From assembly GCA_027492795.1 (NCBI GenBank), contig JAPUEB010000006.1, positions 269,089 to 333,088 on the forward strand: a stretch of 64,000 nucleotides of DNA. Direction: 5' to 3'. Position 1 is the stretch's first letter. The number at the start of each line of letters is the position of its first letter. A model generated the notes under the pieces. It did no database searches. It worked only from the letters and a program-made list of their open reading frames with translations, and was not told the DNA's origin. The translations under genes and the position numbers were made by a program. The stretch is from Chryseobacterium sp. (GTDB taxonomy: Bacteria; Bacteroidota; Bacteroidia; Flavobacteriales; Weeksellaceae). Below are positions 26,804 through 35,276 of this stretch, piece after piece.

Positions 26804-27184
26804 ATGAAAGACCAAAAATATCCACGAAAGGAAAAACTCAAACAAAAAAGAGAAATCGATTTGCTTTTTGCGAAAGGCAAATGGAATTCGTGTGGAAGTT
26901 TGCGGATTATTTATATTGATTTAGAGAAAAGACCTCAAGAGAACTTTGAACTTTCCCTTCAAAAAGTGGGTGTTTCAGTTTCCAAAAGAAATTTTAAAAA
27001 AGCCGTTGACAGAAACAGAATAAAAAGGCTTTTGCGCGAATGTTATCGATTAAATAAAGATATTTTCACCTCAAAATTTGGAACTCGCTCATTATCAATG
27101 CTTTTTTGGACTTCAAAAAACTATCCCAAAAATTATGCAGAAGTGGAAAGCGAATTTCTAAAACTTTGTGAATCAAAAAAATAA
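26804..27184 (+). CDS. rnpA: ribonuclease P protein component
   Basis: A 126-residue basic protein that assists the RNase P RNA in trimming tRNA 5' leaders. The signature SVSKRNFKKAVDRNRIKRL (RNR motif) is intact, followed by LLRECYR; the N-terminal KYPRKEKLKQKREIDLLF matches the family. It is not next to rpmH or dnaA, as in many bacteria; here it closes the TatD-tcdA unit. Confidence 0.95.
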   Translation: MKDQKYPRKEKLKQKREIDLLFAKGKWNSCGSLRIIYIDLEKRPQENFELSLQKVGVSVSKRNFKKAVDRNRIKRLLRECYRLNKDIFTSKFGTRSLSMLFWTSKNYPKNYAEVESEFLKLCESKK

Positions 27185-27246
27185 AAGATAAAAGTTAGCA
27201 CGTTTTTTGTAAATTTGGTTGGAAATAAACTATAAATTCACACGAA

Positions 27247-27894
27247 ATGTTAGATAACATTCCTTATTTACCTTACGCAATCAGCGCTTTCATCGGTATT
27301 GGTTTGGCTGCAGCAACGGGTTTCAGAGTTTTTCTGCCGATGTTCGCAGTAAGTCTTGCTTCCTATATGGGTTGGATTCCGATGAATGAAAGTTTTCAAT
27401 GGCTTTCCGGCCTTCCAACTTTAATTACCACTGGAATTGCCACGATTGTAGAAATTCTTGCGTATTACATTCCTTATGTTGATCATCTTTTGGACACGTT
27501 GTCGGTTCCTTTGGCTACAGTAGCTGGTTCTGTGATGTTTGCAAGTCAGTTTGCGGATATCGGAACTTTTCCACAGTGGGCTTTAGCATTAATTGCAGGT
27601 GGTGGAACTGCTGCTGCGATTAGTTCTGGATTTGCAGGAACGAGAGCGGCTTCTACGGCAACAACTGGCGGTTTAGGAAATTCTGTGGTCGCGACAACGG
27701 AAACTGCAGGTGCGGGAATTATGTCGTTTTTAGCGATGGCTGCTCCGTTTATTGCCTTTATTTGTGCAATTATTTTGTTGGTTGTCGTTTTGGTTTTAGG
27801 AAGAAAAATTTGGAAAAAATTTAGAAATTTTAATTCCGACCGAAGCGCAAAAACGATTGATGTAGAAGTCGTCGAACGGAAAAATTTAGAATAA
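27247..27894 (+). CDS. DUF4126 family membrane protein
   Basis: A 215-residue integral membrane protein with about five hydrophobic helices and Gly/Ala-rich middle (IAGGGTAAAISSGFAGTRAAS), typical of DUF4126. No enzymatic motif. The C-terminus (KIWKKFRNFNSDRSAK) is basic and probably cytoplasmic. Function unknown. TAAATTTG at 27210-27217 is a likely promoter box, and a terminator follows directly, so it is probably a single-gene unit. Confidence 0.88.
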   Translation: MLDNIPYLPYAISAFIGIGLAAATGFRVFLPMFAVSLASYMGWIPMNESFQWLSGLPTLITTGIATIVEILAYYIPYVDHLLDTLSVPLATVAGSVMFASQFADIGTFPQWALALIAGGGTAAAISSGFAGTRAASTATTGGLGNSVVATTETAGAGIMSFLAMAAPFIAFICAIILLVVVLVLGRKIWKKFRNFNSDRSAKTIDVEVVERKNLE

Positions 27895-27899
27895 AAATT

Positions 27900-27928
27900 A
27901 ATCCCGATTTTGTGTCGGGATTTTTTTG
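27900..27928 (+). terminator. terminator after the DUF4126 gene
   Basis: AATCCCGA (27900-27907) pairs with TCGGGATT (27915-27922), followed by seven T. Six nt after the stop codon. Confidence 0.9.
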
Positions 27929-27948
27929 TACGACGAATTATATTTAAA

Positions 27949-27992
27949 ATGCCACGAATGCACGAATAAATTCATTTGTGCATTCGTGGCAT
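27949..27992. repeat. ATGCCACGAATGCACGAAT palindrome
   Basis: Two 19-nt arms (27949-27967, 27974-27992) complementary except at one position, 6-nt loop. Each arm holds two copies of a CACGAAT word. It is separate from the terminator just upstream and lacks a T-tract. A partial copy (TTCGTGCATTAATGGC) occurs near 37425-37442. Confidence 0.8.
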
Positions 27993-28012
27993 AAGCGTCA
28001 TTCAACTTCATT

Positions 28013-28387
28013 TTATTTCTGAAAAAACATTTTCACCGCTACTATAAGCATTAATATGGCAAATGCTTTTCTTAAAGTTTCCTGTGATAATGAAATGGCA
28101 GTTTTACTACCGAGATAACTTCCCAAAACGAAGCCGCAACAAAGCAAAAGTGCGGTTTTGATGTCCACATTTCCAGTTTTGTAATAATTCATCACCCCGA
28201 AAACTCCTACGGGAATCATCAGCAAAGCCAAAGTTGTTCCTTGAGCTTTATGCTGCGTGAAACCGAAAAGCAAAACCAAAACCGGAACCATCACAATTCC
28301 ACCGCCAATTCCAACTAATCCGCTTAAATAACCTGCAATTAGTCCCAAAATAACGAGTCCGATGATGATTGTGATGTCCATTTTCAT
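28013..28387 (-). CDS. TauE/SafE (TSUP) family permease, half-length
   Basis: A 124-residue membrane protein with the TSUP repeat signature GLVGIGGGIVMVPVLVLLFG and about four helices. Full TSUP exporters carry two such repeats (250-270 residues, as at 44441 here); single-repeat forms are frequent in Bacteroidota and presumably dimerise. Probable export or import of a sulfur oxyanion or organic acid; substrate unknown. It stands alone on the minus strand. Confidence 0.85.
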   Translation of the reverse strand: MKMDITIIIGLVILGLIAGYLSGLVGIGGGIVMVPVLVLLFGFTQHKAQGTTLALLMIPVGVFGVMNYYKTGNVDIKTALLLCCGFVLGSYLGSKTAISLSQETLRKAFAILMLIVAVKMFFQK

Positions 28388-28518
28388 TTGTTTTGTGGGT
28401 TTATTTCAAATATAAAAACGCAAGGATAGACAAAGTTTTTAAAATTTTGCGACCGTTATTAAGATAAACAAAGGAACACCTGAAGATGGTCTGTGATGTT
28501 CGGAAAGTGTTTGATTCT

Positions 28519-30195
28519 TTATTTATTTTGTCTTAAAAGTTTGATTTCCTCTATTTTTTCGGCGAAGTAATCTGCTTTCTCCGGATGTTTTTGTGAGAGA
28601 ACTTCGTAGGCTTTAATAGCTTTTGAATACAACTTTTGTTCGGTGTAGAGTTTTGCTAAAGTTTCCGTCATTAGATGAGAAATATTATCGCTTTTTTCCT
28701 TCACCACAAAATCGGAATCTTCTTTCAGTTTTGAGATTTTTGGCTCTTTTTCAATGAAAGTTTCTATAACCTTGCTTTTTATTTCTTCTTTGGAAATTTC
28801 AGGTTTCTCTTCAGTTTTCGGCTCATTTCGGTCAATTTTCAACCAATTTTGCCAAGTATTGATGAAAGTTGGGATATTGCTTTTGGTCTCCTCTTCTTCA
28901 ATTTCTTCTGTTTTTTCCTCCGATTTTTCTTCAATATTTTCAATTTTTGGCGCGAAAAACGATACGTTCATTACCGGAATTTCCTCTTGCTTTTCTGAAG
29001 TTATTTTGACGGTTTTTTCTTCTTTTTCAATAGATTTTTCAGCAGGGATTTCTACTTTTTCCTCTTGTTTTTTAGTAATCAAAGCATCAGGAATGGAATT
29101 TTTAAAACTCATTGGTTTCCATTCAGCCGAAACGTTTTCTGTTTTTTCTTCAACAACCTTTTTCTCTACTTTTTCAAGTTCTTCAGCCTTTTTTTGTGGA
29201 ACTTCCTCAACGACTATTTCTAAAGGTTTTTCTTCTGTTTTTTCTGGTTCGAAAGACTGCGTTTCCGCAAAACTGATTTCTGTATTATCGTGATTTTCCT
29301 CTTTTTCAATTGGTTTTTCTTTCGCAGTTTGCGAAGTCTTTTTGCTCTTCATTTTGGCTTCCACTTCGGCGATAAGGCGTTTCATTTCCTCATCGTGTTT
29401 ATTTGTGGAAGGTTTTTCGGGGGCAACAGTGAGAATTTCAGATTTTTTTGGTTCAATTTTAACTTCAGGCAAAAATTCCTGCAGTCCATGGAAGCTTATT
29501 TGTGAAGGATTTTCTATTTCTTCTTTCTGGGTCTTTATTTCATCCTCGTTGATGATTTTTTCGGGCTCAACTTGTTCTATTTCCTCATCTTTTGGTTCAA
29601 TTTTTTCAATTTCTTTTGGAGCTTCTTCTATTTTATCTGAAACCTGTTCAATTTCTTCGGCCTCTGCTTCCTGAATGTTTTCATCAAGGATTTTACGCTC
29701 AATTTCTTCATCTTTCTTGGGAAACTCTGGTTCAGATTTAGTAATTAAAGATGATTTTAATTCTTTTTTTGGAACGGAACTCGTTGTAATAAACCCATAC
29801 TGTGGAACAGAATTTTCAACTATAGTTTCCGAAGTTTTATCTTCCGTTTTGATTTCTTGTTCACCTTTTTCTTCAATTTTTTCAGAAACAAAAATTTGTT
29901 GATTTTCGGGTTCTTCAATAGTATTTTCTATAGATTTTTCCTCCGAAAATTCTTCCATTTTTTTGCCATTGATTAATTGGTAAAGAATTTTTTTGTCAGT
30001 TGTATAAGCTGCCGTTTTTGAAAGTTCCCGATGATAATTTTCCGGAGTAAATCGGTGGGTTCCCAACAAAAAAAGAGCTCTCAAACCTTGAAAATATGGT
30101 TTTGTGTGAATTTCTTTTTCGATAGTTTTCAAATCCTGAACTTCCAAAATTTCGGGATTTTTCAGCAATTCTAAAATTCTTTCGTTCATAATCAT
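28519..30195 (-). CDS. large acidic Lys/Glu-rich protein with C-terminal TPR-like end
   Basis: About 558 residues; not matched to a named enzyme. Residues 1-80 are compact (MNERILELLKNPEIL, PYFQGLRALFLLGTHRFTPENYH). Residues 85-480 are low-complexity, rich in Glu, Lys, Ile, Pro and Ser. The end (LAKLYTEQKLYSKAIKAYEVL) is a TPR unit, preceded by the FINTWQNWLKIDR motif. The ATG at 30195 overlaps the lptE stop (TAATG), with a second ATG at 30189. Flavobacteriia carry such a protein after lptE; a scaffold role at the envelope is a guess. Confidence 0.8.
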   Translation of the reverse strand: MIMNERILELLKNPEILEVQDLKTIEKEIHTKPYFQGLRALFLLGTHRFTPENYHRELSKTAAYTTDKKILYQLINGKKMEEFSEEKSIENTIEEPENQQIFVSEKIEEKGEQEIKTEDKTSETIVENSVPQYGFITTSSVPKKELKSSLITKSEPEFPKKDEEIERKILDENIQEAEAEEIEQVSDKIEEAPKEIEKIEPKDEEIEQVEPEKIINEDEIKTQKEEIENPSQISFHGLQEFLPEVKIEPKKSEILTVAPEKPSTNKHDEEMKRLIAEVEAKMKSKKTSQTAKEKPIEKEENHDNTEISFAETQSFEPEKTEEKPLEIVVEEVPQKKAEELEKVEKKVVEEKTENVSAEWKPMSFKNSIPDALITKKQEEKVEIPAEKSIEKEEKTVKITSEKQEEIPVMNVSFFAPKIENIEEKSEEKTEEIEEEETKSNIPTFINTWQNWLKIDRNEPKTEEKPEISKEEIKSKVIETFIEKEPKISKLKEDSDFVVKEKSDNISHLMTETLAKLYTEQKLYSKAIKAYEVLSQKHPEKADYFAEKIEEIKLLRQNK

Positions 30196-30749
30196 TACCA
30201 ATTGGCTACAATATCATTGAAAATCTTGTTGATAATTCTTTCATTTACCAGCTTTACCTGCGCTGTTTCGATTGCATTTCGGTCTAAATCGCTTGCAAAA
30301 ACCGCTTCGTCGGAATAAGTTCTGTCGAAGCTTTTATCCGGTTCTATTTTATTTTCGTAATGCACTTTTACGGTAATCGTAAGCTTGTTTTGCGCCGCCT
30401 GAATGCTTCCTCCAGGCGCGTTCACAGCAGACGAAATCGTGGTTGGCGAAATATTGTAATCTGTAATTTCGCCTTCTATCAAAATATCAGGTTTTTCTTT
30501 GGTCCCTTTTAAAGTAGTCCTTTGCAGAAAACGGTTTTGAATATCTGTAGAAAATTGCTGCGCCAACTGAGGATTATTGAGCGGAGCATTATTGATAAAC
30601 TCGTTTATCTGAATAGTTTTGGTTTCCGGACTTAAAGAAGAACCCGTGAAAGAATAACAAGAGCCAAGTAAAAAGAGCCAAGAGCTAAGGAAAAAGAGTT
30701 TCAACCAATTCTTCGGGCTTCGGACTTCGGACTTCAAACTTTTTTTCAT
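30195..30749 (-). CDS. lptE: LPS-assembly lipoprotein LptE
   Basis: A 184-residue Bacteroidota LptE, which plugs the LptD barrel delivering lipopolysaccharide to the outer leaflet. Cys31 follows [23 protein letters not shown] and the later [15 protein letters not shown] are family-typical. The N-terminal extension before the hydrophobic core ([13 protein letters not shown]) is encoded by a GGACTTC tandem repeat and is unusually long for a signal peptide. The gene overlaps the sigma-54 activator by 4 nt and the next gene by 3 nt, so translation is coupled. Confidence 0.9.
   Translation of the reverse strand: MKKSLKSEVRSPKNWLKLFFLSSWLFLLGSCYSFTGSSLSPETKTIQINEFINNAPLNNPQLAQQFSTDIQNRFLQRTTLKGTKEKPDILIEGEITDYNISPTTISSAVNAPGGSIQAAQNKLTITVKVHYENKIEPDKSFDRTYSDEAVFASDLDRNAIETAQVKLVNERIINKIFNDIVANW
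30711..30735. repeat. CTTCGGACTTCGG tandem word at the lptE 5' end
   Basis: Three copies of CTTCGG(A/G) on the plus strand (GAAGTCCGAAG on the minus) encode residues 6-14 of LptE. A second short tandem (AAGAGCCAAG words, about 30655-30698) lies just beyond it. Confidence 0.7.
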
Positions 30750-32029
30750 TCTTCTAAATTATACTGTTTTATTTTTCTGTAAAGTGTTCGTTGCGAGATT
30801 CCCAATTCATCGGCAGCTTTGTTTCTTCTTCCTCTATGCTTCTCTAATGCCTTCACAATCAACTCTCTTTCATTGTTTTGCAAAGACAAAGTTTCGGGTT
30901 TTGCTTCTTCCAGTTCGATATCTTCTACATCATCAAAATCATCGTCCAAATTAGAAATAATTGTAGGATTCTGAACTTGATTTTGCTGATTATTTTCAAA
31001 ATATAAAAGCGAATTTGGATTGTGAACTGCTGTTTCAGGCGTAAATACTCTATTGATTAGATTTTTTTCCTGATGACTGAACTCGTTATTGCCACGATTT
31101 TTTATCAGTTCCGAAGTTAAGGATTTTAAATCATTCAAATCGTTCCTCATGTCGAACAAAATCTTGTACATAATCTCTCTTTCCGAATGAAATTCTGAAT
31201 TCGAGATTGAACCGTGATTTTTATTTACAACCGCCGGAAGATTCGCATTCATAGGAATATATTCTGCCAATTTAGTGGAATTGATTTCGCGATTTTGTTC
31301 GACAACCGTCATTTGTTCCACCAAATTTCGCAACTGACGAACGTTTCCCGGAAACGAATAATTCTCTAAATATTGAACTCCGTCCTGACTCAGGAAAATT
31401 TCCGGCATTCTGTATTTTTCGGCAAAATCAATCGCAAATTTTCTGAAAAGCAAGTGAATATCGCCTTTTCTTTCTCTTAAAGGAGGCATATCGATTTGAA
31501 CGGTATTCAAGCGATAATACAAATCTTCGCGAAATCTCCCGTCTTGTATTGCCTTCATCATATTTACGTTTGTTGCAGCAACGATTCTCACATCCGTTTT
31601 TTGAATCTGCGAGGAACCGACTTTCATAAATTCGCCGCTTTCTAAAACACGTAAAAGTCTAACCTGTGTTTGTAAAGGAAGTTCGCCGACTTCATCAAGG
31701 AATATTGTTCCGCCGTCTGCAACTTCAAAATAACCTTTTCTGGTTGAAGTTGCGCCTGTAAATGCGCCTTTTTCGTGCCCAAAAAGTTCAGAATCTATCG
31801 TTCCTTCAGGAATTGCCCCGCAGTTGACAACGATGTATGGTTGATGTTTTCTCTTAGATTCCGCGTGAATAATTTTTGGAATAAATTCTTTTCCCGTTCC
31901 AGATTCGCCGATGACCAAAACGGTGATATCTGTTGGTGCAACTTGAATGGATTTTTCTAAAGCACGGTTTAAAGCGGGATAATTCCCGATAATTCCGAAG
32001 CGGTTTTTTATGGATTGTAGTTCGTTCAT
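30746..32029 (-). CDS. sigma-54-dependent activator (AAA+ / Fis HTH), no receiver
   Basis: A 427-residue bacterial enhancer-binding protein. The AAA+ domain starts almost at the N-terminus: Walker A GESGTGKE, the sigma-54 contact loop GAFTGAT, Walker [14 protein letters not shown] and the arginine-finger region [11 protein letters not shown] linker rich in Asn/Asp follows, then a Fis-type HTH ([18 protein letters not shown]). No receiver or other sensor domain precedes the AAA+ part, so control must come from a partner or expression level. It overlaps lptE by 4 nt, as usual in Flavobacteriia. Confidence 0.93.
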   Translation of the reverse strand: MNELQSIKNRFGIIGNYPALNRALEKSIQVAPTDITVLVIGESGTGKEFIPKIIHAESKRKHQPYIVVNCGAIPEGTIDSELFGHEKGAFTGATSTRKGYFEVADGGTIFLDEVGELPLQTQVRLLRVLESGEFMKVGSSQIQKTDVRIVAATNVNMMKAIQDGRFREDLYYRLNTVQIDMPPLRERKGDIHLLFRKFAIDFAEKYRMPEIFLSQDGVQYLENYSFPGNVRQLRNLVEQMTVVEQNREINSTKLAEYIPMNANLPAVVNKNHGSISNSEFHSEREIMYKILFDMRNDLNDLKSLTSELIKNRGNNEFSHQEKNLINRVFTPETAVHNPNSLLYFENNQQNQVQNPTIISNLDDDFDDVEDIELEEAKPETLSLQNNERELIVKALEKHRGRRNKAADELGISQRTLYRKIKQYNLEE

Positions 32030-32060
32030 TTTTTTGATTTGAAATTTGATGTTTGAGATT

Positions 32061-32861
32061 TTACAAATCTGCGATTTGTTGTCGATAGATTTTATTGTAA
32101 TGATGGGTATAACTGTCTTTCATGGTTTTACCTTCGTCATACGTTTTTAAAGCCAAATTCTTCAAATCCAAATAATCTTTATTTCTAATTTTTGAAACTT
32201 TTGCCCTGAAATAAATATTTTCTGCAAAATCTGAAATTTTGCTTTGTTTTTCAAAATTTTCTAATGCTTTATCAACTTTATTTAACTCAAAATAAGTAAC
32301 ACCTAACTGATAATAATCGTATAAACCGACGTTATTATTCTTATTCGAAAGTCGGCTCTCTATAATAGAAACTGCCTTTTCTTTTTCTCCAATCGCTGAA
32401 TAGCAAATGCCTTTTACGATCTCTAGTTGGTAATCTCCGTTTTGAGAATATCCCAAATCATTTGAACCTAACTTTTCCAACTCCTCAAAGTCAGCAATTG
32501 CACCTCTATAATCGCGTAGAAACTGAAACTTGCACCAAGCGCGATATCCTAAATGTTTTCGAGGTTCTAAATTTATCGCTTTGTCAATCAGGGTTTTCCA
32601 AGTGATGAAATCTCCGTTTTTTAGGTAAGGAACTGATTTTTCAAAATAAAGTTCTGAAAATTCCGGAAAAAGTTCAATGCCTTTATCGAACGCTTCCTGA
32701 GATTGCCGAAAACCTTGATATTGCGTAGCCAAATTGTAAAGTTGACACGCTTTTTTCTGATTTTCTTTCTCAAAAACATTGCAGTTATAAGACTGCGCAA
32801 CAAATCCTTGAAAAGCAAGAAAAGCAATGAGATTAAGGCAATATTTCAACGACTTGTCCAT
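32061..32861 (-). CDS. secreted TPR-repeat protein, unknown role
   Basis: 266 residues with a signal peptide ([24 protein letters not shown]). TPR-like helical pairs run through the mature part ([44 protein letters not shown]). Cys28 and Cys39 of the precursor could form a disulfide. Not a family that I can name. Its start overlaps the upstream lipoprotein gene by 29 nt, so they are probably co-translated. It lies in an insert between miaB and the sigma-54 gene. Confidence 0.78.
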   Translation of the reverse strand: MDKSLKYCLNLIAFLAFQGFVAQSYNCNVFEKENQKKACQLYNLATQYQGFRQSQEAFDKGIELFPEFSELYFEKSVPYLKNGDFITWKTLIDKAINLEPRKHLGYRAWCKFQFLRDYRGAIADFEELEKLGSNDLGYSQNGDYQLEIVKGICYSAIGEKEKAVSIIESRLSNKNNNVGLYDYYQLGVTYFELNKVDKALENFEKQSKISDFAENIYFRAKVSKIRNKDYLDLKNLALKTYDEGKTMKDSYTHHYNKIYRQQIADL

Positions 32862-33357
32862 TTTCGATTTTGTAGGTTAAATATTGGTAATAATCTATTT
32901 TTTGTCCTTCATTTTGTCTCGGAATCCAACCTCTCAATGATTTTGTAAAATCCAATAGTTTGTTTGTGAGATTGTTATCTAGTTGAGTTTGCTTATAATC
33001 CAAACCCATTTGTTGGGTTCTGAACATTCCACTTTTCCCTTCGCAATTCACGATAAATCGTATCGTGATGTATCCGTTTGCATCTTTATTTCCTGAAATA
33101 TTCTTTGACTTTAATTCTTGAAAAATCTCAAATTTTTCTCCTTTATATTGAAATCCATTGGAGTGGTAATATTGAAAACTAAAATTTTGATTTTCTCCAC
33201 ATTTTTTGAAATCTCCATCAATGGTTTTATCATACGAAATGTCACCTACAAATTTTGGATATGAGGAGGCGACCTTTTCTGTTTGGCAAGAGAAAAGGAG
33301 CGGTAGAAAAAATAAAATTTTCAATCCTTTTATTAAAAATATTGGGTTATATCTCAT
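32833..33357 (-). CDS. lipoprotein with TonB-C-like domain
   Basis: 174 residues from the ATG at 33357 (an ATG at 33375 is also in frame). Lipoprotein signal ending FFLPLLFSC. The second half (GYITIRFIVNCEGKSGMF, then LLDFTKSLRGWIP) resembles the TonB C-terminal-like domain seen in many small Bacteroidota envelope proteins, where it follows the pattern G-x-V/I-x-V-x-F-V-V-x-x-x-G. Function unknown. Start codon overlaps the tiny upstream reading frame by 11 nt. Confidence 0.72.
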   Translation of the reverse strand: MRYNPIFLIKGLKILFFLPLLFSCQTEKVASSYPKFVGDISYDKTIDGDFKKCGENQNFSFQYYHSNGFQYKGEKFEIFQELKSKNISGNKDANGYITIRFIVNCEGKSGMFRTQQMGLDYKQTQLDNNLTNKLLDFTKSLRGWIPRQNEGQKIDYYQYLTYKIENGQVVEILP

Positions 33358-33517
33358 TATATTTCTCCAATTCATTCTCTATTTCCTCAATCATTGGAAG
33401 TTTGCTTTTTAAGTTTTCAGGTAAATTTTGGGTTAAAATAAATTCGCTTACTCTGATTTTTGGTTTTAAATCAATCAGCCAATTTTTATAATCGCTATTG
33501 GAAAATAGTTCTTTCAT
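33347..33517 (-). pseudogene. remnant of a PDDEXK/DUF1016 (YhcG-like) nuclease, internally deleted
   Basis: A 56-codon frame. Its first part (SDYKNWLIDLKPKIR) resembles the N-terminus of YhcG/DUF1016 nucleases, where a W-x-x-x-x-K-x-x-I-R segment opens the DUF1016 domain. Its second part (VSEFILTQNLPENLKSKLP, then IEEIENEL) resembles their extreme C-terminus. The roughly 280 residues between, with the nuclease core, are absent while the frame is kept. This comparison is from memory of the family. The frame may still be translated, since the next gene starts inside its stop region. Confidence 0.5.
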
Positions 33518-33546
33518 TTGAAGTTCGAAATTTGAGTTTCTTTGGT

Positions 33547-33579
33547 AAACCTTATAGGTTTCCGAAACCTATAAGGTTT
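33547..33579. repeat. AAACCTATAAGGTTT double palindrome at the miaB 3' end
   Basis: Arms 33547-33562 and 33564-33579 are perfectly complementary over 16 bp with a one-base centre, and each arm is itself close to palindromic (AAACCT...AGGTTT). It supplies the last codons and stop of miaB. There is no strong T-tract, so termination is uncertain. Confidence 0.8.
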
Positions 33580-35011
33580 CCACCGTTCTCCCCAAAAGCG
33601 TTCCCTGCGTATTTCCGTGAACAAAAACAGTCACAATGTCGCCTAATTTTTGTCCTTCTTCTTTATCGAAAACACAGACTGCGTTTTGGGAATTTCTTCC
33701 TTTCCATTGGTTTTCGTTCTTTTTGGAAGTGCCTTCAATCAAAATTTCATGATTTCTTCCAACATAAGATTCCATTCTTTTTCGGGAAAGTTCGCCTTGA
33801 AGCGCAATTACTTCGGTCAATCTTCTTTGTTTTATATCTGCAGGAACATCATCTTCCATTTTTTTGTGGGCGGGAGTTCCAGGTCTTTCGGAATAGGCAA
33901 ACATATAACCGTAATCGTATTCCACTTCTCGCATTAAACTCAAAGTCATTTGATGGTCTTCTTCAGTTTCGCCACAAAATCCTACAATCATATCTTGAGA
34001 AAATGCAATTTCGGGCATTATTTCTTTAGCCTTGTTAATTAAATTTAAATATTCCTCACGAGTATGTTGACGATTCATTTTTTCCAAAATCCGGTCGCTT
34101 CCGCTTTGAACAGGAAGATGAATGTATTTGCAGATATTATCGTGTTTCGCCATCACTTCAAAAACATCCGTCGTCATATCGTGAGGATTGGAAGTGGAGA
34201 AACGAATTCTCATTTCGGGAACTACAGTTGCAACCATATCAAGCAATTGTGCAAAATTTACAGCCGTTAATTTCTGTAAATCGGAAGCGTTTTTAAAATC
34301 TTTTTTAGCTCCACCGCCAAACCAAAGGTAAGAGTCTACGTTTTGACCAAGAAGTGTGATTTCTTTGTAACCGTTTTCCCACAAATCTTTACATTCTTCA
34401 ATAATCGAATGCGGGTCACGACTTCTTTCACGACCGCGCGTAAACGGAACCACGCAAAATGTACACATATTATCGCAACCACGAGTAATGGTAACGAACG
34501 CTGTGACGCCATTTCCGCCTAAACGAACGGGATTGATATCTGCGTAAGTTTCTTCTTTTGAGAGGATTACGTTAATGGCGTCTCTTCCGTCTTCGGTTTG
34601 AGCCAAAAGATTCGGTAAATCTCTGTAAGCATCGGGACCGACAACCAAATCCACCAAATGTTCTTCTTCCAAAAATTTGGTTTTTAAACGTTCTGCCATA
34701 CAACCAAGAACACCGACAGTAAGGTTTGGATTGGATTTTTTCTGATTTTTAAATTGCGAAAGTCGCATCCTTACGGTTTGTTCCGCTTTTTCACGGATTG
34801 AACACGTATTTAAAAGAATTAAATCGGCTTCTTCAACATTCAAAGTGGTATTATAACCTTGTTCATTGAGAATAGAAGCCACGATTTCAGAATCGGAGAA
34901 ATTCATTTGGCAGCCGTAACTTTCCAAAAATAATTTTTTAGAATTTTCAGGTTTTTCAGCGATGGCAAATGCTTCGCCTTGTTTGGTTTCGTCTATGTAT
35001 TTTTCTTGCAC
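33569..35011 (-). CDS. miaB: tRNA methylthiotransferase MiaB
   Basis: A 480-residue radical-SAM enzyme that adds a methylthio group to i6A37 of tRNAs. N-terminal UPF0004 domain with three cluster cysteines ([26 protein letters not shown]), radical-SAM CxxxCxxC in [16 protein letters not shown], and a C-terminal TRAM domain. Long N-terminus ([20 protein letters not shown]) typical of Bacteroidota. The last four codons come from the palindromic repeat at 33547-33579. TATCTTTG promoter box 77 nt upstream. Confidence 0.95.
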   Translation of the reverse strand: MQEKYIDETKQGEAFAIAEKPENSKKLFLESYGCQMNFSDSEIVASILNEQGYNTTLNVEEADLILLNTCSIREKAEQTVRMRLSQFKNQKKSNPNLTVGVLGCMAERLKTKFLEEEHLVDLVVGPDAYRDLPNLLAQTEDGRDAINVILSKEETYADINPVRLGGNGVTAFVTITRGCDNMCTFCVVPFTRGRERSRDPHSIIEECKDLWENGYKEITLLGQNVDSYLWFGGGAKKDFKNASDLQKLTAVNFAQLLDMVATVVPEMRIRFSTSNPHDMTTDVFEVMAKHDNICKYIHLPVQSGSDRILEKMNRQHTREEYLNLINKAKEIMPEIAFSQDMIVGFCGETEEDHQMTLSLMREVEYDYGYMFAYSERPGTPAHKKMEDDVPADIKQRRLTEVIALQGELSRKRMESYVGRNHEILIEGTSKKNENQWKGRNSQNAVCVFDKEEGQKLGDIVTVFVHGNTQGTLLGRTVETL

Positions 35012-35029
35012 AATTTTAATTTAAATTTC

Positions 35030-35085
35030 AAAATTCCGAATTCAAAATTTTGAATGTTGAATCAGGAATTTGGAAGAGTTTAGTG
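35030..35085. repeat. TTCAAAAT-type palindromic repeat in the miaB leader
   Basis: Words TTTCAAAATTCC and TTCAAAATT face TTTTGAATG, TTGAATC and GGAATTTGG; the pieces can fold as an imperfect hairpin in the 5' leader between the miaB promoter box and its ATG. Confidence 0.5.
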
Positions 35086-35087
35086 TG

Positions 35088-35095
35088 CAAAGATA
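35088..35095 (-). promoter_or_regulatory. -7 promoter box of miaB
   Basis: Minus-strand TATCTTTG (TAnnTTTG match), followed by GCAC and the repeat-containing leader. Confidence 0.5.
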
Positions 35096-35117
35096 ATAAA
35101 ACTGTGACAGAATGGCA

Positions 35118-35148
35118 GAAAAAAATACTCGGAGCAAGTCCGAGTATT
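35118..35148 (-). terminator. terminator upstream of miaB
   Basis: Minus-strand perfect 10-bp stem (35139-35148 with 35124-35133, 5-nt loop) followed by seven T. It would stop transcription arriving from the Abi gene before the miaB promoter. Confidence 0.88.
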
Positions 35149-35276
35149 AAAGTAATATTTTAAAGTGCCGCACAAATGTTAAAATTAGTGGTGCACTGAC
35201 AGTATTTTATACAAATACTATGCAAATATATAACACTATTTATATATAATACAAATATATGTACATATATTTATAT

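Noticed and set aside
28013..28387. Truncated TauE/SafE gene as a pseudogene
   Set aside because: Single-repeat TSUP proteins of about 120 residues are a known form, and the frame has a clean start and stop.
28754..29293. Ser/Phe-rich 179-codon plus-strand frame opposite the acidic protein
   Set aside because: It mirrors the Glu/Lys-rich coding strand (GAA/AAA read backwards gives TTC/TTT); composition by-product.
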